This document shows, piece after piece, positions 56,159 through 64,000 of a DNA stretch of 64,000 nucleotides. Under the pieces are notes generated by a model, which was given only the letters and a program-made list of their open reading frames with translations, was not told the origin of the DNA and did not search any database. The DNA is taken from assembly GCF_900108405.1 (NCBI RefSeq), contig NZ_FNXG01000002.1:186001-250000 (forward strand). The letters run 5' to 3'. Made by a program: the position numbers and the translations under genes. The stretch is from Paracoccus alkenifer (GTDB lineage Bacteria > Pseudomonadota > Alphaproteobacteria > Rhodobacterales > Rhodobacteraceae). Within the stretch, counting starts at the first letter, position 1; each line of letters starts with the position of its first letter.

Positions 56159-57168
56159 CCGGCGCAGGCGCAACCGCGCGCCGCGACGCCGTGAAAGACA
56201 ACGATCCGTCCCCTCGCGGGGGCGGCAGGGCTTCGGATGCGTTCCCGCCGGGTGAGGCAACGCCGTCCCCGGACGGCAGGGCGGGTGCAACCGAAGGCGC
56301 AGGGCCAGGCGGGGTGGTTTCCCGCGCGGCCGGTCCGGCAGTGCCGGCCGGACCGGCCGCCTCTGCGTCCCCGCTGCGGCGCTGGTCGGGCGCGGGCTGG
56401 GACCTCTCCGACGCGCCCGCCCCGCCCGAGGAAGCTGCGGTCGCCATTGTCGTGGACGGCACCAGCCAGGCGGTGCTGATGGCGACGCCGCATGATCTGG
56501 ATGACCTCGCGCTGGGGTTTGCCCTGACCGAGGGGCTGATTGCGGCGCCGGGCGACGTGACCGATGCGCAGGTGGTGGCGGTGGCCCCGCCCGCGGCGCT
56601 GCCGGGGCTGCCGGCGCTGGAAACCCGGCTGTGGCTGCGCCCGGGCCTTGCCGCCGGTCTGGCCGAACGCCGGCGCAGCATGGTCGGCCCGGTCGGCTGC
56701 GGGCTTTGCGGCGTCGACAGCATCGCCGCGGCGCTGCCGCCGGTGGTGCCGGTCGCCGCCGGCTACACCGCCGCGCCTGCCGATATCGCGCTGGCCATGC
56801 AGGCGCTGGCCGAGGGGCAGCGCCGCTGGCGCGACACCCCCGCGATCCACGCCGCAGGTTTCTGGTCGCCTGATGTGGCGCTGGTGCGCGAGGACGTGGG
56901 CCGCCACAATGCGCTGGACAAGCTGGCCGGCGCGCTGGCCGCGCGGGGCATCGACCCCGGCGGCGGGATCATCGCGATGACCTCGCGGCTGTCGGTCGAT
57001 CTGGTGCAGAAAACCGCGCGCATCGGTGCCGGGCTGCTGGTCGGCGCCAGCACGCCGACGCGGCTGGCCATCGACTGGGCCGAGGCCGCAGGGCTGACCC
57101 TGATCGGCCGCGCCCGCGCCGGCAGTTTCGACCTGTATACCCACCCCCAGCGCATCAGGAGCGCGTGA
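56155..57168 (+). CDS. fdhD: formate dehydrogenase accessory sulfurtransferase FdhD
   Basis: A 337-residue FdhD that transfers sulfur to the Mo cofactor so that FdsA becomes active. The CGLCG motif at C182 and C185 and VREDVGRHNALDKLAGAL are characteristic. The first 85 residues (Ala/Gly/Pro-rich, to WSGAGW) are not conserved and are probably disordered; a normal FdhD is about 270 residues. ATG 56155 overlaps the fdsA stop (AATGA), so translation is coupled; internal starts for a shorter form cannot be excluded. Confidence 0.94.
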   Translation: MTGAGATARRDAVKDNDPSPRGGGRASDAFPPGEATPSPDGRAGATEGAGPGGVVSRAAGPAVPAGPAASASPLRRWSGAGWDLSDAPAPPEEAAVAIVVDGTSQAVLMATPHDLDDLALGFALTEGLIAAPGDVTDAQVVAVAPPAALPGLPALETRLWLRPGLAAGLAERRRSMVGPVGCGLCGVDSIAAALPPVVPVAAGYTAAPADIALAMQALAEGQRRWRDTPAIHAAGFWSPDVALVREDVGRHNALDKLAGALAARGIDPGGGIIAMTSRLSVDLVQKTARIGAGLLVGASTPTRLAIDWAEAAGLTLIGRARAGSFDLYTHPQRIRSA

Positions 57169-57169
57169 C

Positions 57170-57388
57170 ATGCCCGACAAGCTGATCCGCATGGCGAGCC
57201 AGATCGCCGATTTCTTTCGCAGCCAGCCCGGCCCGCCCGAACTGGCGGTGGCGGGGCATATCAATGACTTCTGGACCTATCGGATGCGCGCGCAGCTGGT
57301 GGGGGCGTTGCAGGCAGGCGCCTCTGCCGACCCCATCGTGCAGGCGGCAGCGCCCCATATCCACATCCCGGCGGGGCAGGGCGGCTAG
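57170..57388 (+). CDS. fdsD: formate dehydrogenase subunit delta
   Basis: A 72-residue FdsD, the small subunit in NAD-linked formate dehydrogenases (fdsGBACD operons). It has MASQIADFFRSQPG and the HINDFWTYRMRAQLV block typical of the family. It starts one base after fdhD. It is needed for assembly or stability of the complex. It ends the operon; the convergent phosphoesterase gene stops four bases later. Confidence 0.93.
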   Translation: MPDKLIRMASQIADFFRSQPGPPELAVAGHINDFWTYRMRAQLVGALQAGASADPIVQAAAPHIHIPAGQGG

Positions 57389-57391
57389 CGC

Positions 57392-58198
57392 TCAGGCGCC
57401 GGGCTCGATCGGGCCGGGGGCGGGGGCGGTCGGGATCAGATGTGACCGGATCGCGCCATCCTCGGCGCAATGCAGCATGATCGCGCCGGGTTCCAGCATC
57501 AGCGCCAGCGGCTGGTCGGGTTGCAGCCGCAGTGCCAGCGCGTGCGAGGGGCTGGGGCAGCTTTGGCACAGAACGCCTGCCGCCACCGTGGTCACCGCGC
57601 GGTGCAGATGCCCGCAGACCAGCTGCGCCCCGGCGCGATGCCCGGCCAGCCGCGCCAGCAGGGGTTCCGGCGCGAGCAGCCCCAGCGCATCCATCGCCCT
57701 GATCCCGGACCGGAACGGGTGGTGGTGGACCGCGACCAGCACCGGCCGCCGCCCGGCAGTATCCAGCGCCCGGTCCAGAAACCCCAGCGTGCCGTTGCCC
57801 AGGATCCCGTGGCCCGCGCCGGGAACATGGCTGTCCAGCGCCACCACATCCAGCCCGTCGAATTGCAGATGCAGGTTGATCGCGCCGTGGTCGGGCATCC
57901 AGTGCAGATGGGAAAACGCCTCGCGCATCACCTCGCGGTTGTCGTGGTTGCCGGGGATGGCGAACCACGGCAGCGGCAGGGGCGCGATCAGGCGCAGGAA
58001 ATGGGCGTATTCCTCGGGGCGGCCGGATTCGACCAGATCGCCGGTGACGATCACCGCATCAATCGGGCCGATGGCGCGCAGGTTGCGGGCGATCCATTCC
58101 ACCGTGCGGCTTAGCGCGGTGGCGGTGTCGATCATCCCGCCCAGCAGCTGGCCGGCCACGCCGATATGAGGGTCGGAAATTTGCAGGATGCGGGTCAT
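57392..58198 (-). CDS. calcineurin-like metallophosphoesterase
   Basis: A 268-residue phosphoesterase with the five metallophosphatase motifs: DPHIG, VTGDLVESG, IPGNHDNRE, HHHPFRSG and CGHLHRA, giving a dinuclear metal site. The fold resembles CpdA (cAMP phosphodiesterase) and GpdQ-like enzymes; the true substrate is undetermined. ATG 58198 is used because the conserved RILQISDPHIG begins there. It is convergent with fdsD and ends four bases from it. Confidence 0.88.
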   Translation of the reverse strand: MTRILQISDPHIGVAGQLLGGMIDTATALSRTVEWIARNLRAIGPIDAVIVTGDLVESGRPEEYAHFLRLIAPLPLPWFAIPGNHDNREVMREAFSHLHWMPDHGAINLHLQFDGLDVVALDSHVPGAGHGILGNGTLGFLDRALDTAGRRPVLVAVHHHPFRSGIRAMDALGLLAPEPLLARLAGHRAGAQLVCGHLHRAVTTVAAGVLCQSCPSPSHALALRLQPDQPLALMLEPGAIMLHCAEDGAIRSHLIPTAPAPGPIEPGA

Positions 58199-58258
58199 GG
58201 GCGGCTCTCGCGGCGGGGTCGGGGGCAGCATACAGGCGCGGTCGCGGGACAGAAGGGG

Positions 58259-59194
58259 TCAGCCCGCCGCTTCGCGCCCGAATTCGTCCAGGATCAAGCT
58301 GCGCAGGATCGAGCCGCCCAGCCCCAGCGGCCGCGCGCGGCGGTGGATCAGATAGCAGGTGTTGGCGCCGCGGCTGCCGGGGGCCGCGATTTCCCGCACC
58401 TCGCCGCGTTCCACCCAGGGCGCGGCGAAGGCCAGCGGCAGCGAGCCGAGATAGCGCGAGGACAGCACCAGCACCATCCGCGACAGGATGGTGGGCGCGG
58501 TGGCGGCGATGCGGAACCCGCCGAGGAAATCGGAAAACGCCGGCTCTTGCGCGACCTCGGCGGCGACGAAACCGTGGCGGCGCAGCTCGTCCATGGTCAG
58601 CGCGGCGTCGTCGCGGGCAAACAGCGGATGTTCGCGGCCGCAGAAAATCCCCATGCGTTCGGTGCAGACCGGCGCGGCGACCAGCGCCCCGTTCGGGGCG
58701 CTCAGCGTGGTGAATCCAAGATCGGCCGAGCCTTCCAGCACCGAGGCCAGCACATGCCCCGGAGAGCTCATCCGCAGGGTCAGTTTGAGATTCGGGTAAC
58801 GATCATTCATATGTGCGATCGCGCGGGCCATCGGCTCGCCGAACTCGAACAGAAAGCTGTCGTCGGCGAACATGGTGATTTCATCCTCGACCCGCGTGGT
58901 GGCGGCGCCGATGAAATCGCTGAACCGGGCGATTTCCGCCATCAGCTCGACGGCGGCGGAATGGACCAGCTGCCCCTGTTCGGTCAGGCGGAACCCGGAC
59001 CGGCCGCGTTCGCATAACCGCATGGAAAGCCGCGATTCCAGCCGTGACAGCGTCAGGCTGATCGCGGATTTCCCCTTGCCCAGCCGGCCCTCGGCGGCGG
59101 TGATGCCGCCGGCCTCGACGATCTCGATGAATTCGCGCAGGCTGGCGATGTCGATGTCGGACAGCCGGCCGCGGAACATGCGCTGATGCGACAT
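58259..59194 (-). CDS. LysR-family regulator
   Basis: A 311-residue LysR regulator with the N-terminal HTH ITAAEGRLGKGKSAISLTLS and LESRLSMRLCERGRSGF, then a substrate-binding domain ending in YLIHRRARPLGLGGS. ATG 59194 is used, with GGGGGGC upstream. It is divergent from the class III aminotransferase gene, and the 127-base gap holds a LysR box, so it probably controls that gene. The inducer is unknown. Confidence 0.87.
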   Translation of the reverse strand: MSHQRMFRGRLSDIDIASLREFIEIVEAGGITAAEGRLGKGKSAISLTLSRLESRLSMRLCERGRSGFRLTEQGQLVHSAAVELMAEIARFSDFIGAATTRVEDEITMFADDSFLFEFGEPMARAIAHMNDRYPNLKLTLRMSSPGHVLASVLEGSADLGFTTLSAPNGALVAAPVCTERMGIFCGREHPLFARDDAALTMDELRRHGFVAAEVAQEPAFSDFLGGFRIAATAPTILSRMVLVLSSRYLGSLPLAFAAPWVERGEVREIAAPGSRGANTCYLIHRRARPLGLGGSILRSLILDEFGREAAG

Positions 59195-59221
59195 TCGCCG
59201 CCCCCCTGAATTTCGGGAAAG

Positions 59222-59239
59222 GTTTGCATTGTGCCAAAC
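59222..59239. promoter_or_regulatory. candidate LysR box GTTTG-N8-CAAAC
   Basis: GTTTGCATTGTGCCAAAC contains T-N11-A (59225 and 59237) with 5-bp inverted arms. It lies in the gap between the divergent LysR and aminotransferase genes, 83 bases before the latter start. Confidence 0.5.
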
Positions 59240-59321
59240 TCTGGTCAAGCACTCGTGGCTCGACAGCCGGGGCGTCCTTGGCAATCTTTCAAAGCCGCAA
59301 CCCCGGACAGGAGCGCAGGAC

Positions 59322-60698
59322 ATGGACGACCGGACCAATTTCGCCGACACCCCCGAAGCGACGGATATCGCATATCATTTTCACGCCTATACCAATGCCC
59401 GCCGCCATGCCGAGGTCGGCCCGATGATCATCGAGGATGGCGACGGCATCCATGTGCGCGACAACAACGGCAACCGCTATATCGAGGGCATGGCCGGGCT
59501 GTGGAGCGTGGGCGTCGGCTTCAAGGATCGCCGCCTGATCGAGGCCGCCACCCGCCAGCTGGAAAAACTGCCCTTTTACCATAATTTCGGCCATAAGAGC
59601 CACGGCCCCGCCATCGAGCTGGCCGAAAAACTGGTCGAAATCGCGCCCGTCCCGATGAGCAAGGTTTTCTATACCAACTCGGGGTCCGAGGCGAACGACA
59701 CCGTGCTGAAGATGGTGTGGTATCGCTCGAACGCGCTGGGAAAGCCGGAAAAGAAAAAGGTCATCGCGCGCAATCGTGCCTATCACGGCGTCACCATCGC
59801 CTCGGCCAGCCTGACCGGGCTGCCCAACAACCACCGCTCGTTCGACCTGCCGATCGACCGCGTGCTGCACACCATCTGCCCGCATTACTGGAAAGAGGGC
59901 CGCGACGGCGAGACCGAGGACCAGTTCGCCACCCGCTGCGCCGACGAGCTTGAGGCGCTGATCCAGCGCGAGGGGCCCGACACCATCGCCGCATTCTGGG
60001 CCGAGCCGGTGATGGGCGCGGGGGGCGTGGTGGTGCCTCCGCCGGGGTATTACGAACGGATTCAGGCGGTTCTGGCGAAATACGATATCCTGTTCGTCGC
60101 CGACGAGGTGATCTGCGGCTTCGGCCGCACCGGAGAGATGTTCGGGTCCACCACCTGCGGCATCCGCCCCGACGTGATGGTGCTGTCCAAGCAGATCACC
60201 TCGAGCTACATCCCGTTTTCCGCCATCGTGATGAACGACCGTTTCTATGACCCGATCGCGGATGAAAGCGACCGGATCAGCACCTTTGGCCACGGATACA
60301 CCGGCGGGGGCCACCCGCTGGGCGCGGCGGTGGCGCTGGAAAACCTGGCGATCATTCAGGACAACGATCTGGTGACCAACGCGCGCGAGGTCGGCGCCCA
60401 TTTCCGCGCGCGTCTGGCGACGCTGGCCGACCGCCCGCTGGTGGGCGAGGTGCGCGGCATCGGGCTGATCGCCGCGGTCGAGCTGGTCGAGGACAAGGCG
60501 GCGAAATCCGTCTCGACCGTGGGCCGGCTGGGCGCGATGATGAACACGGCCATGCAGCGCAACGGGCTGATTTCGCGCAACATGGGCGACAGCCTGGGCT
60601 TTTGCCCGCCGCTGATCATCACCCGCGACCAGGCCGACGAGATGTTCGAGATCGTCGAAAAGTCGATGGGCGAGGTCGAGGCCGAACTGGGGCTGTGA
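59322..60698 (+). CDS. class III (omega-)aminotransferase
   Basis: A 458-residue PLP-dependent class III aminotransferase. It has VFYTNSGSEANDTVLKMVWY, IAFWAEPVMGAGG-type substrate block (FWAEPVMGAGGVVVPPPG), FVADEVICGFGRTG, and the PLP lysine K290 in MVLSKQITSSYIPF. Members use pyruvate or 2-oxoglutarate with beta-alanine, 4-aminobutyrate, putrescine or other omega-amines. ATG 59322 is preferred (GCAGGAC upstream); an upstream start at 59229 would overlap the LysR leader. The substrate cannot be named from the sequence. Divergent from a LysR gene. Confidence 0.9.
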   Translation: MDDRTNFADTPEATDIAYHFHAYTNARRHAEVGPMIIEDGDGIHVRDNNGNRYIEGMAGLWSVGVGFKDRRLIEAATRQLEKLPFYHNFGHKSHGPAIELAEKLVEIAPVPMSKVFYTNSGSEANDTVLKMVWYRSNALGKPEKKKVIARNRAYHGVTIASASLTGLPNNHRSFDLPIDRVLHTICPHYWKEGRDGETEDQFATRCADELEALIQREGPDTIAAFWAEPVMGAGGVVVPPPGYYERIQAVLAKYDILFVADEVICGFGRTGEMFGSTTCGIRPDVMVLSKQITSSYIPFSAIVMNDRFYDPIADESDRISTFGHGYTGGGHPLGAAVALENLAIIQDNDLVTNAREVGAHFRARLATLADRPLVGEVRGIGLIAAVELVEDKAAKSVSTVGRLGAMMNTAMQRNGLISRNMGDSLGFCPPLIITRDQADEMFEIVEKSMGEVEAELGL

Positions 60699-60860
60699 CC
60701 GCTTGTCACCGGCGTGGGCATGGTCCGCGCCGGTGCCGCAGCGCTGCGCGGTCGCAGCGATACGCGGCCGGCGACGGCTCTTGCAATGGCGTGAAAACAG
60801 TGGCGTGAAATCCTGGGGGCCCATGCGCGGCCCTGCGCCCGCCCAAGATTCCGGCAAGCA

Positions 60861-60883
60861 AAAAGCGCCCCGAGGGCGCTTTT
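60861..60883. terminator. bidirectional terminator between aminotransferase and tRNA genes
   Basis: AAAAGCGCCC and GGGCGCTTTT flank CGA. It lies 27 bases beyond the tRNA 3' end on the minus strand and also suits the plus-strand aminotransferase. Confidence 0.8.
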
Positions 60884-60909
60884 CGGGGACTGGTCCCGCA
60901 ACGAATTTT

Positions 60910-60984
60910 TGGAGCGGGCGATGAGATTCGAACTCACGACCCTAACCTTGGCAAGGTTATGCTCTACCCCTGAGCTACGCCCGC
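60910..60984 (-). tRNA. tRNA-Gly (anticodon GCC)
   Basis: On the minus strand the 75-base RNA starts GCGGGCGTAGCTCAGGGG and ends CGCCCGCTCCA. Acceptor arms pair perfectly over seven bases, the anticodon loop reads TTGCCAA, the T arm has GTTCGAATC, and CCA is encoded. The anticodon GCC reads glycine codons GGC/GGU. Confidence 0.98.
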
Positions 60985-61080
60985 GCCCCGTCCCGGTAGC
61001 ATCCGCTGCCGGTGGAGGGGATTTAGACAAGCTTGCCGGGGGGCGCAAGAGGTAAAATGCAAAGTCGCGCCAGTTCGCGC

Positions 61081-61120
61081 GGCCGGAGCCTCCGGCGGGG
61101 ATATTTGGGGACAGAAGATG
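61081..61120 (+). repeat. GGGATATTT intergenic repeat, type A
   Basis: GGCCGGAGCCTCCGGCGGGG then ATATTTGGGGACAGAAGATG. The tail matches that of the copy at 21675. It is upstream of the gene at 61197. Confidence 0.85.
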
Positions 61121-61196
61121 CTTGCCGCCCGGTGCGGCCCTTGACGCCGGTGGTGGGCTGCGGGCCAATGGCCGCGGATCAAGAGGGCGGCGATAC

Positions 61197-61820
61197 ATGG
61201 CGCGAAGCGATGAGTTGAACGATTTCGTGCGCTCGGGGCTGGCATCCGGGCGCAGCGGGGATGAGCTGGCCGCGGCGCTGGGGCAGGCGGGGTGGAGCGG
61301 GCGCGAGATCGCGGCCGCGCTGGCCGCGTGGCTGCCCGCCGCGCCGGGCCTGCCGCCGGTTCCGCGGCCGCGGGCCTATGTCTCGGCGCGCGAGGCGCTG
61401 GTCTATGGGCTGCTGTTCCTGCTGCTGGGCATGATCTGCTGGCATGTGACCATGCTGGGGTTTCGGGTGATCGAGACGCTGCTGCCCGAGCCGGACCAGC
61501 GCTATTACTACTCATCCGCCTCGTCCATGCGGTGGAGCATCGCGACGCTGCTTCCGGCCGTGCCGCTGTTCGTCATGCTCAATCGCAAGGTGACGCGGGA
61601 TACGGCGCAGGACAGCGGGCGCCGGCGCTCGTTGGTGCGTAAATGGTTTGCGGCGGTGACGCTGCTGCTGGCGGCTCTGGCGCTGCTGGGCGATCTGGTG
61701 GCGGTGATCTATTCGCTGCTGAACGGCGATCTGACGCTGCGGTTCGCCGCCAAGGCGGGGCTGATCGCCGTCGTCGGGGCGCTGGTCTTTGCCTATTACC
61801 GGGATGAGCTTGATGACTGA
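61197..61820 (+). CDS. DUF5671-like membrane protein
   Basis: A 207-residue membrane protein. The N-terminal 60 residues (DELNDFVRSGLASGRSGDEL and WSGREIAAALAAWL) form a short helical, SAP-like domain; then come four hydrophobic helices (EALVYGLLFLLLGMICWHV and others), ending AYYRDELDD. This arrangement resembles DUF5671 proteins, of unknown function. ATG 61197 is used. Its stop overlaps the start of the next gene, so they are co-translated. Confidence 0.7.
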   Translation: MARSDELNDFVRSGLASGRSGDELAAALGQAGWSGREIAAALAAWLPAAPGLPPVPRPRAYVSAREALVYGLLFLLLGMICWHVTMLGFRVIETLLPEPDQRYYYSSASSMRWSIATLLPAVPLFVMLNRKVTRDTAQDSGRRRSLVRKWFAAVTLLLAALALLGDLVAVIYSLLNGDLTLRFAAKAGLIAVVGALVFAYYRDELDD

Positions 61821-62277
61821 GGGAAACACCCGGGCGTGGGCGCGGGGGCAGGGCTGGGCCAGCTGGGCGCTGGCCGCGCTGGCGGCCGGTGCGGTGGTCG
61901 CGGGGCTGGCCATCGCTGGCGGCCCGTCCCATGCGCGCAAGGAGCGGCGGGATGACACCCGCTCGGCCGAGCTGTCGCAGCTGTCGAGCCATATCTCGTG
62001 TCTTGTCGGCGATACCGGCCCGCGCGAGCTGCCCAGCGATTTCGGCCCGACCGAGGGCTGCCCGGGGCCGGTGCCGCTGACCGACCGCCATAGCGGCAAG
62101 GACTACCGCATCGAGTGGATCGGGGACGGCAAATACCGGCTCTGCGCCGACTATGAGCTGCCGCCCCGCGACGGGCAGCGCCCTTACTGGGGCAGCGACA
62201 GAAGGGACGGGGACTGCCTGATCTATTCACTGCCCGTCCCAAGGAGCCTCCAGCCCGCCCCGCAACCCGGCGACTGA
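61813..62277 (+). CDS. membrane-anchored protein of unknown function
   Basis: A 154-residue protein with one N-terminal hydrophobic helix (ASWALAALAAGAVVAGLAIAGG) that may be a signal anchor, followed by a compact periplasmic-type domain with four Cys (SCLVGD, EGCPGPV, RLCADYEL, DGDCLIY). The latter part has KDYRIEWIGDGKYRLCADY. I recognise no family. It overlaps the DUF5671-like gene by eight bases and probably works with it. The Cys could form two disulfides. Confidence 0.7.
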   Translation: MTEGNTRAWARGQGWASWALAALAAGAVVAGLAIAGGPSHARKERRDDTRSAELSQLSSHISCLVGDTGPRELPSDFGPTEGCPGPVPLTDRHSGKDYRIEWIGDGKYRLCADYELPPRDGQRPYWGSDRRDGDCLIYSLPVPRSLQPAPQPGD

Positions 62278-62307
62278 GACACCGCCCGAGGCGCTTCGGG
62301 CGGTCGC

Positions 62308-62370
62308 AAATATCCTCAGGGGGTGAATGTCGCGCGCCTGCGCGCGGCAGAGGGGGCGCGAGCGCCCCCT
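62308..62370 (-). repeat. degenerate GGGATATTT-type repeat
   Basis: CAAATATCCTCAGGGGGTGA followed by a hairpin CGCGCGCCTGCGCGCG and GGGGGCGCGAGCGCCCCC. The core is eroded (AAATATCC) and the tail lost. It ends five bases before the pyruvate carboxylase stop. Confidence 0.55.
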
Positions 62371-62374
62371 TTCT

Positions 62375-64000
62375 TCACTCCACTTCGACCAGCAGGTCTT
62401 TTGCGTCGATCTGGGCGCCGGGGGTGACGTGGATCGCCTTGATGGTGCCGGGGCGGTCGGCGTGGATGGCGGTTTCCATCTTCATCGCCTCGATGGTCAG
62501 CAGCAGGTCGCCGGGCTGCACGCTGGCGCCTGGCTGGACCACCACGCTGGCCACCACCCCGGGCATCGGCGCGCCGATATGGGCGGGGTTGCCGGATTCG
62601 GCACGGGGGCGGGCGGCGGCGGTGGCGGTGGCGCCGCGGTCCGGGACGCGAACGGTGCGCGGCTGCCCGTTCAGTTCAAAGAACACCTTGACGTGGCCGG
62701 CGTCGTCGCGGTCGCCCAGCGTCAGCAGCTGGATTTCCAGGGTCTTGCCGGGGTCGATCTCGACGCTGATCTGCTCGCCCGGCTCCATGCCGTAGAAGAA
62801 CGCCGGGGTGGGCAGGGTGCGGACCGGGCCGTAGATGCGGTGGCGTTCGGCATAATCGGTGAACACCTTGGGATACATCAGCCAGCCGTTCAGGTCTTCG
62901 CCATCGACGGGGCGTTCCAGCGTGGTCTCCAGCCCGGCGCGGGCAGCGGTCAGGTCGACCGGGGGCATCGCTGCGCCGGGACGGGTGGTCAGGGGGGGCT
63001 CGCCCTTCAGCACCTTGCATTGCAGCGCCTGCGGCCAGCCGCCGGGGGGCTGGCCCAGGTTGCCGCGCAGCATGTCGACGACCGAATCGGGGAACGCCAC
63101 ATCGACCGCGGGATCCTCGACCTGCGCGCGGCTCAGCCCCTGCGCCACCATCATCAGCGCCATGTCGCCCACCACCTTGGAGCTGGGGGTGACCTTGACG
63201 ATATCGCCGAACATCGCGTTCACCTCGGCATAGGTCTGCGCGACCTCGTGCCAGCGCTCCTCAAGCCCCAGGCTGCGGGCCTGCGCCTTGAGATTGGTGA
63301 ACTGGCCGCCCGGCATCTCGTGCAGATACACCTCGGAGGCGGGGGCGCGGCTGCCTGCCTCAAACGCGACGTAAAGGTCGCGCACCCGTTCCCAGTAGTT
63401 CGAGATCTCGCGGATCGCGGCCAGATCCAGCCCGGTGTCGCGGTCGGTGCCGGACAGCGCCGCCACGATCGAGCCCAGGCAGGGCTGCGAGGTTCCGCCC
63501 GAGAACGCGTCCATCGCCGCGTCCACCACCGCCACCCCGGTTTCCGCCGCCGCCAGCACCGTGGCGCTGGCAATGCCGCTGGTGTCGTGGGTGTGGAAAT
63601 GGATCGGCAGCCCGACCTCGTCGCGCAGGGCGGCGAACAGCACCCGGGCGGCGCCGGGTTTCAGCAGCCCGGCCATGTCCTTGACGCCCAGCACATGGGC
63701 GCCGGCGGCGCGCAGCTCGTGGGCCATGGCGACGTAGTATTTCAGGTCGTATTTGGCGCGCGCGGGGTCCAGCAGGTCGCCGGTATAGCAGATCGCCGCC
63801 TCGCACAGCTTGCCCGAATCGATCACCGCATCCATGGCGACGCGCATGTTCGGGGTCCAGTTGAGGCTGTCAAAGACCCGGAACACATCCACCCCGGTCT
63901 CGGCCGCCTGGCGCACGAATTCCTGCACCACATTGTCGGGATAATTGGTGTAGCCGACCCCGTTCGAGGCCCGCAGCAGCATCTGCGTCATCACGTTGGG
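62375..64000 (-). CDS. pyc: pyruvate carboxylase, C-terminal part
   Basis: The last 541 or so residues of pyruvate carboxylase; the gene continues past the right edge on the minus strand, where its N-terminal biotin carboxylase part must lie. Visible here are the carboxyltransferase domain (VFRVFDSLNWTPNM, VLGVKDMAGLLKPGA, HFHTHDTSG, KVVGDMALMMVAQG) and the biotinyl domain with EAMKMET; the biotinylated Lys codon is at 62480-62482. It forms oxaloacetate from pyruvate. It is adjacent to a degenerate repeat and convergent with the unknown gene at 61813. Confidence 0.96.
   Translation of the reverse strand, partial: PNVMTQMLLRASNGVGYTNYPDNVVQEFVRQAAETGVDVFRVFDSLNWTPNMRVAMDAVIDSGKLCEAAICYTGDLLDPARAKYDLKYYVAMAHELRAAGAHVLGVKDMAGLLKPGAARVLFAALRDEVGLPIHFHTHDTSGIASATVLAAAETGVAVVDAAMDAFSGGTSQPCLGSIVAALSGTDRDTGLDLAAIREISNYWERVRDLYVAFEAGSRAPASEVYLHEMPGGQFTNLKAQARSLGLEERWHEVAQTYAEVNAMFGDIVKVTPSSKVVGDMALMMVAQGLSRAQVEDPAVDVAFPDSVVDMLRGNLGQPPGGWPQALQCKVLKGEPPLTTRPGAAMPPVDLTAARAGLETTLERPVDGEDLNGWLMYPKVFTDYAERHRIYGPVRTLPTPAFFYGMEPGEQISVEIDPGKTLEIQLLTLGDRDDAGHVKVFFELNGQPRTVRVPDRGATATAAARPRAESGNPAHIGAPMPGVVASVVVQPGASVQPGDLLLTIEAMKMETAIHADRPGTIKAIHVTPGAQIDAKDLLVEVE

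Noticed and set aside
53189-56290. 1033-codon frame antisense to fdsA
   Set aside because: Runs exactly opposite fdsA, rich in His/Arg/Gly, no recognisable domain.
61081-61120. Insertion at tRNA-Gly
   Set aside because: No integrase, direct repeat of the tRNA end or phage gene nearby; the adjacent repeat is the dispersed intergenic element.

Overview
The window reads as a gene-dense, very GC-rich chromosomal segment of an alphaproteobacterium of the Rhodobacterales, most likely Paracoccus or a close relative. The pointers are the ATP synthase inhibitor subunit zeta (DUF1476, the Paracoccus denitrificans type), duplicated b/b' stator genes next to atpI-atpB-atpE, a short-form hisG with hisZ, ethylmalonyl-CoA pathway genes (mcl2, mch), an NAD-linked molybdenum formate dehydrogenase operon (fdsGBACD), and a dispersed intergenic repeat built around the core GGGATATTT. 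Almost everything is core housekeeping; no prophage, insertion sequence or CRISPR array is visible. Both window ends cut genes (a CPBP protease at the left, pyruvate carboxylase at the right).

Layout. 1-9.4 kb: CPBP protease end, aspS, a TerC/YjbE membrane protein, a SIMPL protein, a 1138-residue alanine/proline-rich membrane protein with a PilP-like tail, and gatB. 9.4-11.6 kb: small envelope and DUF genes. 11.7-15.2 kb: overlapping hisS-hisZ-hisG, with slyX divergent. 15.2-22.8 kb: ftsY, a MOSC protein, class I aldolase fbaB, pgk, two overlapping cyclophilins, an A-type Fe-S carrier and mdh. 22.9-27 kb: a TauE/SafE permease, then mcl2-nnrU-DUF1737-mch and an AhpD-like protein. 27.1-33.3 kb: sdhCDA, two lipoproteins, a glycosyltransferase/methyltransferase-like fusion, then sdhB, with matching TGTGATCAC palindromes before and after the cluster. 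33.4-37.1 kb: a 61-residue orphan, an ArsR regulator and the F0 operon. 37.1-39.8 kb: OmpA lipoprotein, nth and adenosine kinase. 40-48.6 kb: beta-oxidation genes fadJ, fadA and an acyl-CoA dehydrogenase, a MerR regulator, two PaaI thioesterases and a MATE exporter. 48.6-50.2 kb: zeta subunit, purC, purS. 50.2-58.2 kb: LysR plus fdsGBA-fdhD-fdsD and a phosphoesterase. 58.2-64 kb: LysR and a divergent class III aminotransferase, tRNA-Gly(GCC), two unknown membrane proteins, and pyruvate carboxylase.

Functionally the segment concentrates central carbon and energy metabolism: lower glycolysis (fbaB, pgk), TCA enzymes (mdh, sdh), anaplerosis (pyc), acetyl-CoA assimilation (mcl2, mch), fatty-acid oxidation, formate oxidation to NADH and ATP synthase. 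aspS plus gatB suggests that Asn-tRNA and/or Gln-tRNA is made by transamidation. The least explained parts are the large PilP-like protein, the insert between sdhA and sdhB, the paired palindromic operators around the sdh cluster, the small orphan gene behind a tandem 13-mer, and the repeat family (twelve copies, two arranged as facing inverted pairs on either side of fadA-fadJ).
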